DNA of 32,243 nucleotides from JBGPEQ01 sp035518775 (GTDB lineage: Bacteria; Pseudomonadota; Alphaproteobacteria; Dongiales; Dongiaceae): positions 1 to 32,243 of the forward strand of contig DATIXH010000068.1 in assembly GCA_035518775.1 (NCBI GenBank), in the 5' to 3' direction. Positions within the stretch are counted from its first letter, which is position 1. Every line of letters begins with the position of its first letter. Position numbers and translations under genes: made by a program. Of this stretch, positions 7,437 to 15,502 are shown piece by piece. The notes beneath the pieces are model-generated. The model was not told the DNA's origin. It searched no databases and saw only the letters and a list, made by a program, of their open reading frames with translations.

Positions 7437-8420
7437 CTACCCTTCGCCCGCGTAGTGGCAGGCGGCGAGGTGGCCGGCGCCCTGGTCGAGCAGGGCGGGC
7501 TCCTCGCGATGGCAGCGCTCGGTGGCCCGCGGGCAGCGGGTACAGAAGCGGCAGCCGACGGGCGGATCGAACGGCGACGGCAGGTCGCCCTGCAGGACGA
7601 TGCGCTGACGCGCGCGCTCGGCCTTCGGATCGGGCACGGGGATGGCCGAGATCAGCGCCCGCGAATAGGGGTGCAGCGGGCGGGCGAAGAAGGCGTCGCG
7701 GTCGGCGACCTCCATCACGCGGCCAAGATAGAGCACGAGCACGCGGTGGCTGATATGGCGCACGACGCCGAGGTTGTGGGAGATGAACAACAGCGCCAGG
7801 CCGTGCTCGCGCTGCAGGCGGCGCAGCAGGTTGATGATCTGCGCCTGGATCGAGACGTCGAGCGCGGAGACCGGCTCGTCGCAAACCACCAGCTTCGGGC
7901 GCAGGATCATGGCGCGGGCGATGCCGATGCGCTGGCACTGCCCACCGGAGAATTCGTGCGGATAGCGCCGCACCATCTCCGGCGCCAATCCGACCTCCTG
8001 CATCGCCGCCAGGACGCGGCGCTCGGTCTCGGTCTTGCCGAGGGCCGGCTCGAACGTCTTGAGCGGGCGGGCGATGATCTGGCCGACGGTCATGCGCGGA
8101 TCGAGCGAGGCCAGCGGGTCCTGGAAGATGATCTGCATGTTGCGGCGCTCTTTGCGCAGCGCGGTGGCATCGAGATCGTGGAGACTGCGGCCGAGCCAGA
8201 TGACGTTGCCCGCGGTCGGCTTGATCAGATGCAGGATGGCGCGCCCGAGGGTCGACTTGCCGCAGCCGCTCTCGCCGACGATGCCGAGCGTCTCGCCGGC
8301 CCGCAGCTCGAGCGAGACGCCGTCGAGCGCCCTCACCGAGCCGGCCGAGCGACCGAGCAGCCCGCGGCCGATGGGGAAATGGACCTTGAGGTCGCGCACG
8401 GACAGCAGGGCGTCGCTCAC
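7437..8420 (-). CDS. Oligopeptide/dipeptide ABC transporter ATP-binding protein (OppF/DppF type)
   Basis: Cytoplasmic ATPase of a peptide-type importer, 327 residues. It has Walker A GESGCGKST, the Q-loop IIFQDPLASLDPR, the signature FSGGQCQRIGIARA and Walker B LVVCDEPVSALD. The C-terminal Cys-rich oligopeptide/dipeptide domain reads CRFCTRCPRATERCHREEPAL and probably binds an Fe-S cluster, as shown in some Dpp ATPases. The start is GTG 8420; it overlaps the TGA of the upstream ATPase by 4 bp (GTGA), indicating translational coupling. It is the last gene of the five-gene operon, and its stop lies 6 bp from the convergent P1 aminopeptidase stop, leaving no room for a terminator between them. 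Confidence 0.92.
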   Translation of the reverse strand: MSDALLSVRDLKVHFPIGRGLLGRSAGSVRALDGVSLELRAGETLGIVGESGCGKSTLGRAILHLIKPTAGNVIWLGRSLHDLDATALRKERRNMQIIFQDPLASLDPRMTVGQIIARPLKTFEPALGKTETERRVLAAMQEVGLAPEMVRRYPHEFSGGQCQRIGIARAMILRPKLVVCDEPVSALDVSIQAQIINLLRRLQREHGLALLFISHNLGVVRHISHRVLVLYLGRVMEVADRDAFFARPLHPYSRALISAIPVPDPKAERARQRIVLQGDLPSPFDPPVGCRFCTRCPRATERCHREEPALLDQGAGHLAACHYAGEG

Positions 8421-9412
8421 GGCGCCACCAGGTGGCAGGCGGCGGCGCGCCCATCGCCGGCGCGCAGCAGCAGCGGCGTCTCCTGCGTGCAGCGTGCGAT
8501 CCGCTGCTCGCAGCGGGGCGCGAACGGGCAGCCCGGCAGGTCGCCCATCGCCGCCCGCGGCTGGCCGGGAATCGTGCGGAGATCCTCGTGCGGCGATTCG
8601 TCGAGACGCGGCATCGAGGCGAGCAGCCCCTTCGTGTAGGGGTGGCGAGGATCGTAAAAGACCTCCTCGATCGGCGCCTGCTCCATGATGCGGCCGCCAT
8701 AGAGCACGATGACGCGGTCGCAGAGGCGGGCGATGACGCCGAGATCGTGAGTGACGATCGCGACCGCCGCGTTGAAGTCGCGGGCGAGGTCGGCCAGCAG
8801 CTCCAGGATCTGCGCCTGCACGGTGACGTCGAGCGCCGTCGTCGGCTCGTCGGCGAACAGCAGCGCCGGCTCGCATAGAAGCGCCATGGCGATCATGACA
8901 CGCTGACGCATGCCGCCTGAGAACTCGTGCGGATAGAGCCGGATGCGTCGCCGTGCCTCTGGGATGCGGACGCGTTCGAGCATGCGCACGGCGATCTCGA
9001 GCGCCTCTGCGCTGCCGACGCCGCGGTGGGTCGTCAGTACCTCCGTCAGCTGATCGCTGACGCGCATATACGGATTGAGCGACGTCATCGGGTCCTGGAA
9101 GATCATCGCCATAGCGGAGCCGCGCACCTCGTCCAGCTCGCGCGCACTGCGGTTGAGGATCTCGCGACCCTGAAAAAGGGCGCTGCCGGAAGCCCGTCCG
9201 TTCGCGGCGAGCAGGCCCATGAGGGCGAGCAGGATCTGGCTCTTGCCGGAACCGGACTCCCCGACGATGCCCACGACCTCGCCGCGCCGAAGCTCGAAAT
9301 CGACGCCGTCGACGGCCGTGACCCAGCCCTGCGGCAGCTTGAAGCGGATGGCGAGGCCCTTGACCTCGAGGATCGGGGCCGTCGCTGCAACCGCGTCCGG
9401 ATCAGCGCTCAT
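8417..9412 (-). CDS. Oligopeptide/dipeptide ABC transporter ATP-binding protein (OppD/DppD type)
   Basis: Partner ATPase of the importer, 331 residues from ATG 9412. It shows Walker A GESGSGKS, the Q-loop MIFQDPMTSLNPY, the signature FSGGMRQRVMIAMAL, Walker B LLFADEPTTALD and the C-terminal peptide-transporter domain with the Cys pattern CPFAPRCEQRIARC. The start overlaps the preceding permease by 11 bp; an in-frame ATG at 9427 would overlap more, and neither has a good ribosome site. The 3' end overlaps the next ATPase by 4 bp. The signature has FSGGM where the partner has FSGGQ, a common OppD variation. Confidence 0.92.
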   Translation of the reverse strand: MSADPDAVAATAPILEVKGLAIRFKLPQGWVTAVDGVDFELRRGEVVGIVGESGSGKSQILLALMGLLAANGRASGSALFQGREILNRSARELDEVRGSAMAMIFQDPMTSLNPYMRVSDQLTEVLTTHRGVGSAEALEIAVRMLERVRIPEARRRIRLYPHEFSGGMRQRVMIAMALLCEPALLFADEPTTALDVTVQAQILELLADLARDFNAAVAIVTHDLGVIARLCDRVIVLYGGRIMEQAPIEEVFYDPRHPYTKGLLASMPRLDESPHEDLRTIPGQPRAAMGDLPGCPFAPRCEQRIARCTQETPLLLRAGDGRAAACHLVAP

Positions 9413-10298
9413 TGGGGTCGAAAGCATCGCGCAGGCCGTCGGTGATGTAGTTGAGACAGAACAGAACGGCGGCGAGGAAGGCGCCGGGCAGGAGCAGCAC
9501 GCGCGGATCGGTTTCGAGCTTCTGCGCGCCCTCGGCGATCAGCGTGCCCCAACTCGCCGCCGGCGGCTGCACGCCGAGGCCGAGGAAACTGAGGAAGGAC
9601 TCCGTCAGGATGGTCTCCAGCACCAGCAGACTGGAATAGACGATGACCACGTTGATCGAATTCGGCGCGATGTGCCGCAGGATGATCTGGAAACTGCTCA
9701 TCCCGCCGGCCCGCGCCGCCTCGATGAACTCGCGGCTGCGCAGGCTGACGGCCTGGCCGCGGGCGATGACCGCCGGCGTCAGCCACAGCGTCACGACGAC
9801 GGCGATGAACAGCGACGTGTTGTTCTTGCCGAGCATCACGTTGATGACGATGGCGAGGAAGATGAAGGGGACGCTGAGCAGAATGTCGACGGCGCGCATC
9901 ATCAGGTCGTCGATGCGACCGCCGAGATAGCCGGCCGCCGACCCGTAGAGGACGCTGATGAAGACCGAGACGATGGCGCCGAAAAAGCCCAGCGCCAGCG
10001 ACACCCGGCCGCTGACGAGCACGCGCAGGAGCAGGTCGCGCCCGAGATCGTCGGTGCCGAAGAGATGCGCCGAGAACAGATCGATCGGCGCCGAGAGATT
10101 GTCGAAATCGGCGTCGTCGGCGGTGAAGGGAAAGAAGAACGGGCCGATGAAGCACGCCAAGGTGACGAGAAGAAGCACGACGCTGCTGGCCACCGCCAGA
10201 TGATTGGCCGCATAGCGGCGCAGCGAAGCCCGAAACGGACTGAGCCCAAGCCGCGGCGGCTCGGCGACAGGGACGGGCGCGGCGGCCGTGTCACTCAT
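9402..10298 (-). CDS. Peptide ABC transporter permease (OppC/DppC type)
   Basis: Inner-membrane channel subunit, 298 residues. After a cytoplasmic Pro/Ala-rich N-terminus there is a first membrane helix (HLAVASSVVLLLVTLACFIG), then the DppC-type motif HLFGTDDLGRDLLLRVLVSGRVSL and further helices. The EAA loop that docks on the ATPases reads FIEAARAGGMSSFQIILRHIAPN. The start ATG 10298 overlaps the stop of the upstream permease by 8 bp, so the two are probably translated together. Confidence 0.92.
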   Translation of the reverse strand: MSDTAAAPVPVAEPPRLGLSPFRASLRRYAANHLAVASSVVLLLVTLACFIGPFFFPFTADDADFDNLSAPIDLFSAHLFGTDDLGRDLLLRVLVSGRVSLALGFFGAIVSVFISVLYGSAAGYLGGRIDDLMMRAVDILLSVPFIFLAIVINVMLGKNNTSLFIAVVVTLWLTPAVIARGQAVSLRSREFIEAARAGGMSSFQIILRHIAPNSINVVIVYSSLLVLETILTESFLSFLGLGVQPPAASWGTLIAEGAQKLETDPRVLLLPGAFLAAVLFCLNYITDGLRDAFDPNER

Positions 10299-11211
10299 AG
10301 CTCACCTTGGGGTCGATCAGGCCGCGCGCGAGATCGGTCAGCAGATTGGCGAAGATGACGATGGCGCCGTAGAACAGCGTCACGCCGAGCATCAGCGGAT
10401 AGTCGCGGTTGGTGGCGCCGGTGACGAAGTGCCGGCCGATCCCCGGAAGCCCGAAGATCTGCTCCACGACGATCGAGCCCGTGATGGTGGCTGCCGTCGC
10501 CGGGCCGAGATAGGCGACGACCGGCAGGATGGCGGCCTTCAGGGCGTGGCGGGTGATCGTCCGCCACTCGCCGATGCCTTTGGCGCGTGCGGTGCGCACG
10601 TAGTTCGTGCGGACGGTCTCGATCATGCTGCCCCGCATCAGCCGCGAGACATAGGCGATATTGGGCAAGGCGAGGGTGACCACCGGCATGATCTTGTGGG
10701 CGATGCCGCCGGACCACTCCGTGAGCGGCAGCCACCCGAGCTGCAGGCCGAAGACGAGCTGCAGGACCGGCCCGATGACGAAGATCGGGATCGCCAAGCC
10801 GGTCATCGCCAGCGCCCCGGCGACGTAGTCGACCGGCTGATTGCGGCGCAGCGCGCCTGCGATCCCGAGGGCGAGGCCGGTCAGGCCCGCCAGCAGCATG
10901 GCCCACAGCCCGACCTCGAGCGAGGTCGGAAAGCCGGCGCGGATCAGCTCGCTCACGGTGTAGTCGCGATAGGTCATGGACGGGCCGAAATCGAAATGCA
11001 GCACGCCCCAGATGTAGCGGCAGAACTGCAGCCACAGCGGCTCGTCCAGGTGATAGGCGCGCTCGATGTTGGCGAGTGCATCCTTGGTGATCCGGCGATT
11101 GCCGTCGAACGGCCCGCCCGGCGCGAGCCGCATCATGAAGAAGGTGATCACGGCGAGCGCGAACAACGTCGGCACGGCACCGATGATGCGCCTGACGGCA
11201 TAGGCGAACAT
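10291..11211 (-). CDS. Peptide ABC transporter permease (OppB/DppB type)
   Basis: Inner-membrane channel subunit, 306 residues. The N-terminal helix is followed by MMRLAPGGPFDGNR and YHLDEPLWLQFCRYIWGVLHFDFG, as in DppB/OppB. The EAA-type cytoplasmic loop is YVRTARAKGIGEWRTITRHALK, and the C-terminal part has GSIVVEQIFGLPGIGRHFV. ATG 11211 is preceded by GGGAGG at a good distance. It follows the receptor gene by 70 bp in the same direction. Confidence 0.92.
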   Translation of the reverse strand: MFAYAVRRIIGAVPTLFALAVITFFMMRLAPGGPFDGNRRITKDALANIERAYHLDEPLWLQFCRYIWGVLHFDFGPSMTYRDYTVSELIRAGFPTSLEVGLWAMLLAGLTGLALGIAGALRRNQPVDYVAGALAMTGLAIPIFVIGPVLQLVFGLQLGWLPLTEWSGGIAHKIMPVVTLALPNIAYVSRLMRGSMIETVRTNYVRTARAKGIGEWRTITRHALKAAILPVVAYLGPATAATITGSIVVEQIFGLPGIGRHFVTGATNRDYPLMLGVTLFYGAIVIFANLLTDLARGLIDPKVSYE

Positions 11212-11281
11212 GCCGCCTGCCTCCCGCCGACCGATTTAGGAGGGATCGGGGAGCGGCCTGGCGGACGCTCCCCATGGCCCG

Positions 11282-12886
11282 CTATTGCGCTTCGACCGAC
11301 AACAGGCGGCTGGAATGCCAATCCGGCGGGTTGTCGCCCCAGCCCTTGACGGTCGACCGCACCAGATGCCGGTTGGGGCCGGCCGCGACCGGCGCCGTCA
11401 GATAGCTGTCGAGGAGGATCTTCTCGGCCTCGGCGAGCAGCTTGTAGCGGCCGGCCTTGTCGTTCACGGCCAGCGCCTTGTCCATCGCCGCTTCGTATTC
11501 CGGGCTCGGCCAATTGTAGCCGGCCGCGGCGCGTGGATCCATGTAGGAGAGATAGCTTTCGGGGCCGGCGAAATCGCCGACGAGATCGTCGTTGAAGACG
11601 TCCCAGGTACCGGCCGAGAACGCGGCCAGCCAGCTGTCGCGGTCCTGCGCATGAACCTTGGCATCGACGCCGAGCGTCTGCTTCCACATGACCGCGATCG
11701 TCTCCGCCATCTTCTTCGGCGAATCGCTGTTGGTCGATTCGATCGCCAGGCTCAGCGGTTTGTCCGGCCCGAAGCCGGCCTCGGCGAAGAGTTGCTTGGC
11801 CTTGGCGACGCGCGCGGCCTTGTCCATCGCGCAATCCGGCACCTTCGGCGCATCGTAGTCGGCGATCGGAATCGTGTAGCCGCAGTTCACGGAGTAGCCG
11901 CCCTTCAGCACCTTGTTGATGAGGGCGTCGCGATCGATGGCCAGGCTGAGGGCCTCGCGCAGCTTGGGATTGTCGAACGGCGGCTTCTTCAGGTTGAAGC
12001 TCTCATACACCGTCTCCGTGCTGGAGGAGACGTGCACCTGCTCGCCGAACTCGGCCTTGAGCTTGTCGATCTGCTCGCTCGGAATGTCGATGGTGATGTC
12101 GAGGTCGCCCGCCCGCCACAGCTTCACGGCAGTGTTGTCGTCCTCGGTGACCTTGTAGACGACCTTGTCGATCTTGACCGATGCCGCATCCCAGTAGTTC
12201 GGGTTCTTCACGAGGGTGACGTGCGACTGCGGCACGTTCTCGATCATCTTGTAGGCGCCGTTGGAGACGATGTTCTCCGGCTTGATGAAGTCCTTGCCGA
12301 ACTTGTCCAGCGTCGCCTTGTGCAGGGGCGGGGCGTAGAACGAGCTCATGAGCAGCAGCGCGTACGGCGCCGGCTTGGCGAGCCTTATCACGAGGGTCTT
12401 CGCGTCGGGTGCCGTGACGCCGACCGATGCCGGATCCTTGCTGGTGCCGGCATTGAAGTCAGCCGCGCCGGTGACGGCCACGGTGGTCGTGAAGATGTAG
12501 GCCTTGTCGGACGCCGTTGCCGGGTCGACTGTGCGCACGATGCCATTGGCGAAGTCCTGCGCCACCAGCGGTTCGCCGTTCGACCACTTGAGGCCGTCGC
12601 GCAGATGGAAGGTATAGGTCAGACCGTCGTCGCTGATGTCCCATTTCTCGGCGGCGCCGGGAACGACCTGGCCATTGGAGTCGTAATCGATCAGGCCCTC
12701 ATAGATATCGTCGAGAATGAATCCGTCGGTCGCCAGGAAGTTCACCTGGGGATCGAGCGTGCTGATGGTGGCGCCGATGCCGCGGTTCAGCACGGTCTCC
12801 GCCCGTGACGATGCGGGAACCGCGCTTCCGAGGCCGCCGAGCAGCGTCGCGGTCGCCGCGACGAGCATCCATTTCCTGACCAACAC
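11282..12886 (-). CDS. Periplasmic peptide-binding receptor of ABC transporter (SBP family 5, OppA/DppA type)
   Basis: Soluble periplasmic receptor delivering peptides or similar ligands to the OppBC permeases; 534 residues. It has a Sec signal peptide (MLVRKWMLVAATATLLGGLG), with likely cleavage after SSRA at about residue 29. Family-5 features follow: TLDPQVNFLATDGFILDDIYEGL, AEKWDISDDGLTYTFHLRDGLKWSNGEPL and a later LREALSLAIDRDALINKVL. The start is GTG 12886, chosen because GGGAGGAA precedes it by about 4 bases. It is the first gene of the operon. The specific ligand cannot be told; the neighbouring S9 and P1 peptidases favour peptides. Confidence 0.92.
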   Translation of the reverse strand: MLVRKWMLVAATATLLGGLGSAVPASSRAETVLNRGIGATISTLDPQVNFLATDGFILDDIYEGLIDYDSNGQVVPGAAEKWDISDDGLTYTFHLRDGLKWSNGEPLVAQDFANGIVRTVDPATASDKAYIFTTTVAVTGAADFNAGTSKDPASVGVTAPDAKTLVIRLAKPAPYALLLMSSFYAPPLHKATLDKFGKDFIKPENIVSNGAYKMIENVPQSHVTLVKNPNYWDAASVKIDKVVYKVTEDDNTAVKLWRAGDLDITIDIPSEQIDKLKAEFGEQVHVSSSTETVYESFNLKKPPFDNPKLREALSLAIDRDALINKVLKGGYSVNCGYTIPIADYDAPKVPDCAMDKAARVAKAKQLFAEAGFGPDKPLSLAIESTNSDSPKKMAETIAVMWKQTLGVDAKVHAQDRDSWLAAFSAGTWDVFNDDLVGDFAGPESYLSYMDPRAAAGYNWPSPEYEAAMDKALAVNDKAGRYKLLAEAEKILLDSYLTAPVAAGPNRHLVRSTVKGWGDNPPDWHSSRLLSVEAQ

Positions 12887-12943
12887 GATTTCCTCCCTGC
12901 TTATGATTGGACGGGGGCAGCGGCCCGACCGTCCCCACCGCTA

Positions 12944-12972
12944 TTCCGACTCTCGCCGCCTCACCCTGTCAA
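12944..12972 (-). promoter_or_regulatory. Candidate promoter for the peptide importer operon
   Basis: On the minus strand a perfect TTGACA (12972-12967) is followed after 17-18 bp by a weak -10 region (tcggaa/cggaat, 12949-12943). It lies about 60 bp upstream of the GTG start of the receptor gene. The -10 match is poor, so this may need an activator or may be chance. The rest of the 12887-13067 spacer shows no other clear signal. Confidence 0.3.
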
Positions 12973-13067
12973 GCCACGGCGGGTCACCCTGTGACGGCGC
13001 AGGCCTGCCTACCGCGGGGTAACCGATTGATTTAAAAGCCTGTTTGCGACGACCTGGGCGCGGCAGC

Positions 13068-14435
13068 CTATTCGGCTGCGCGGGCCGCGGCCGGTTCCTT
13101 GCGGAACGCCGCCTCCATCTCGCGCCGGACGCGGACCGCCTCGGCGGCCTCGTCGACGGTGACGTCGGCCCAGCGCACGGGTGCGCCGGCCTTCACCGGG
13201 TTGCGCAGGCGCACGTCGTGCGCGAGGCCGATCGGCAGGCCGCCGAGGCGCAGGCTGTCGGCGGCGGGCATGAGCCTGCCCCAGACCGTGAAGCCGCCCT
13301 CGCCGTCGAGCGTCTCGCCGGCGGCGAGGTCGCACTTGGCGGTCGCCACGGCGTCGCCGCGGAAGCCGGTGGGCGAGCCGGTCGGTTCGCCGCGCAGACC
13401 GGCGCTGGCCACGGAGATGCCGAGTTCGAGCCCGATCAGGTGGTAGGGCTTGTAGAGCGCGGCATAGCGGCCGGAGGGATCGGTGACGAGGCCGTACTCG
13501 TTGAAGCAGCGCTTGACGTAATCCGACGGCGCCTCGAACACGACGTAGACGCCCCAACGGAGATCGCGGAACACGGCGCGGCCGTCGCGCTCGAGCGAGG
13601 AGATCACCTCCACCTGACCCTTGTGCTGGAGCCGGCCGCCCTCGCTCGCGGGACGCAGCACGCGCGGCAGGTCGTCGACGCCGCAGGGCGGGAACGCCAG
13701 CCCGTCGGGCGCCGGCGTGAGGCCGGTCGCGTTCGCCACGGCCGCCATCTCGATCGCCGACTTGGTGCCGTCGAGGAAGGAGTTGAACATCTGCGCGTTC
13801 ATGCCGCCGAGGCGGGCCTGCTCCGGCGTCAGGCCGTAGTGGCCCCACACCGTCTCGGGCGTCGACTGGTGATAGGCCGGCAGATATTTCGTGCCCTTGC
13901 CGGCGGCCACCACCTCGAAGCCGCAGGCGCGCGCCCAATCGACCTGCTCGGCGATGAGCGCGGGCTGGTCGCCATAGGCGAGGCTGTACACCAGGCCGGC
14001 GGCGCGCGCCTTCTGCGCCAGCAGCGGACCCGCGAGCACGTCGGCCTCGACGTTGACCATGACGATATGCTTGCCGTTGGCGATCGCCGTCAGCGCATGA
14101 GCGATGCCGGACGGCGGATGGCCGGTAGCGTCGATCACGACCTCGAGCGCGGGGTGGGCGATGAGTGCGCGCGCATCCTCGCCAATGCAGGTGGTGCCGC
14201 GGTCGACGGCCTCGCCGAGCGATGTCGCGGCGATACGCTCCGCCGGCCAGCCGACGCGCGCGAGATTCTCGCGCGCCCGCGCCGGCGCCAGATCGGCGAC
14301 CCCGAGAAGGTGCAGGCCGGGCGTCCGCAGCGCCTGCGCCAGGAACATCGTGCCGAACTTGCCGGCGCCGATCAGTCCGACGCGCAGCGGCCGGTTCGCT
14401 TCGGCGCGTTCACAGAGCAGCTTGTGCAGGTTCAT
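13068..14435 (-). CDS. NAD(P)-dependent dehydrogenase with C-terminal SAF domain (COG4091, homoserine-dehydrogenase-like)
   Basis: A 455-residue protein. The N-terminus is a Rossmann fold (LRVGLIGAGKFGTMFLAQAL), followed by LEVVIDATGHPPSGI and the homoserine-dehydrogenase-like IVMVNVEADVLAGP. The middle segment YSLAYGDQPALIAEQVDWAR and GKGTKYLPAYHQSTPETVW are typical of COG4091 proteins. The C-terminal third (about 345-420; AVATAKCDLAAGETLDGEGG) is an SAF domain, the reason such proteins are often mislabelled FlgA-like. The chemistry is probably oxidation or reduction of a hydroxy/aldehyde group on a small acid; the substrate is unknown. It follows the dioxygenase gene on the same strand, separated by 243 bp with a REP-like palindrome, so it may belong to the same GntR-controlled pathway. 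Confidence 0.85.
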   Translation of the reverse strand: MNLHKLLCERAEANRPLRVGLIGAGKFGTMFLAQALRTPGLHLLGVADLAPARARENLARVGWPAERIAATSLGEAVDRGTTCIGEDARALIAHPALEVVIDATGHPPSGIAHALTAIANGKHIVMVNVEADVLAGPLLAQKARAAGLVYSLAYGDQPALIAEQVDWARACGFEVVAAGKGTKYLPAYHQSTPETVWGHYGLTPEQARLGGMNAQMFNSFLDGTKSAIEMAAVANATGLTPAPDGLAFPPCGVDDLPRVLRPASEGGRLQHKGQVEVISSLERDGRAVFRDLRWGVYVVFEAPSDYVKRCFNEYGLVTDPSGRYAALYKPYHLIGLELGISVASAGLRGEPTGSPTGFRGDAVATAKCDLAAGETLDGEGGFTVWGRLMPAADSLRLGGLPIGLAHDVRLRNPVKAGAPVRWADVTVDEAAEAVRVRREMEAAFRKEPAAARAAE

Positions 14436-14557
14436 GGGACTACTCCGGGCCTCCGGGCATTTTGCGAGTGGTCGCTCGACAGCTCAACAGAGTTCCTACC
14501 GACTACGTCGCTCCGCAAGGGCATGAAATGGGTCTCCGGCCCTTGCGCCTTCCCGCA

Positions 14558-14632
14558 TGTCACCCCGACGAAAGTCGGGGTCCATATTCCAGAGGCCTGT
14601 GTTAATAGGCCCCGGCTTTCGCCGGGGTGACA
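14558..14632. repeat. REP-like palindrome (tgtcaccccgacgaaagtcg family), copy 3
   Basis: The arms at 14558-14580 and 14610-14632 match over 23 nt with two differences that keep G-T wobble pairing. The sequence shares tgtcacccc-g-cgaaag with copy 1 at 2567-2640. It lies between the dioxygenase stop and the SAF-dehydrogenase start on the minus strand. Confidence 0.85.
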
Positions 14633-14678
14633 ACCGAGGTGACCGTGCGTCAAAGCAGACATGTGTGCGCTCCCCCCG

Positions 14679-15482
14679 TCATTCCGCCGCCGCGCGGCGG
14701 CGCGCGTACTCGAGCAGGCAGTCGTCCGGCAGCGGCTCGATCGGCGCGAAGTCGCGGTTGGCGATCCAGGTGGGGCGCTTGAAGCGGCGGATGGCGTTGT
14801 CGCAGCGGTTGAGCGAGAGATAGAGGATCCAGCGCGACCAGGGCGTGAGGTTCGAGCCCGAGGCGTGCACGAGGTTGCCGTGGAACAGCAGCACCGAGCC
14901 GGGCGGGCCCTTGGGCGCGACGATGCCGCCCTCCGCCACCAGCCGCGTGATCGTCTCGTTGTCCATGGTCCAGAGCGGATAGCTGGTGGTGGCGGTGTCG
15001 TGCGTGGCGCCGAGCCGGCCCTTGCGGTGGCTCTTCGGGATGAACATCAGGGGGCCATTGAACTCGTTGGCCTCGGCGAGGAAGAGCGCGATGTTCATGG
15101 CGCGCGGCTCGGGCATGTCGTCGTCGTTGAACCAGGTGGCGTAGTCCTGGTGCCACTGCCAGACCGCGCCGTCGAACGCCGCCTTGGCGTTGATCTTGAA
15201 CTGATGCATGTAGAGCTTGTCGGAGCCGAGCAGCTGCGTGCCGGGCTCGACCAGGCGCGGATGGCGCGCCAGCAGCGCGAAGACCGGATTCCAGTGTTGC
15301 ACATAGAAGGCGCTGCGCGGCGCCTGCGATCCCTTCTCGCGGACGACCTCCTCGCGCGTCTGCGCGAAGATGCCCGGCAACTCGCCTTGCAGCAGCGCCA
15401 TCTCCTCCGGCGCGAACAGGCTGGGGATGAAGACGTAGCCCTGGTCTTCGAATTCCGCGATCTCTGCCTGCGTCAGCTTCAT
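14679..15482 (-). CDS. Phytanoyl-CoA dioxygenase family protein, ectoine-hydroxylase-like
   Basis: A 267-residue Fe(II)/2-oxoglutarate-dependent oxygenase. The iron ligands are visible as His111 and Asp113 (WQWHQDYATWFNDD) and His206 (HGNLVHASGSNLTPWSR, with Arg217 a probable 2-oxoglutarate contact). The stretch DMPEPRAMNIALFL, then NGPLMFIPKSHRKG, strongly resembles EctD, which hydroxylates ectoine. No ectABC genes are in the window, so the substrate may be another small zwitterion; I leave the symbol empty. ATG 15482 is well supported by GGGGGAGGAATC just upstream. It starts 20 bp after the GntR stop on the same strand, so the two are probably one transcript. Confidence 0.87.
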   Translation of the reverse strand: MKLTQAEIAEFEDQGYVFIPSLFAPEEMALLQGELPGIFAQTREEVVREKGSQAPRSAFYVQHWNPVFALLARHPRLVEPGTQLLGSDKLYMHQFKINAKAAFDGAVWQWHQDYATWFNDDDMPEPRAMNIALFLAEANEFNGPLMFIPKSHRKGRLGATHDTATTSYPLWTMDNETITRLVAEGGIVAPKGPPGSVLLFHGNLVHASGSNLTPWSRWILYLSLNRCDNAIRRFKRPTWIANRDFAPIEPLPDDCLLEYARRRAAAE

Positions 15483-15502
15483 CTTGATTCCTCCCCCATT
15501 GC

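Noticed and set aside
8420..8876. Upstream extension of the OppF-like ATPase by about 150 codons
   Set aside because: The extension reads through the preceding ATPase in another frame; homology begins at the GTG at 8420, which overlaps the upstream stop as expected in this operon.
14679..15482. Calling the dioxygenase ectD outright
   Set aside because: The motif match is strong, but no ectoine genes are in the window and substrate-contact residues cannot be verified without a structure-based alignment.
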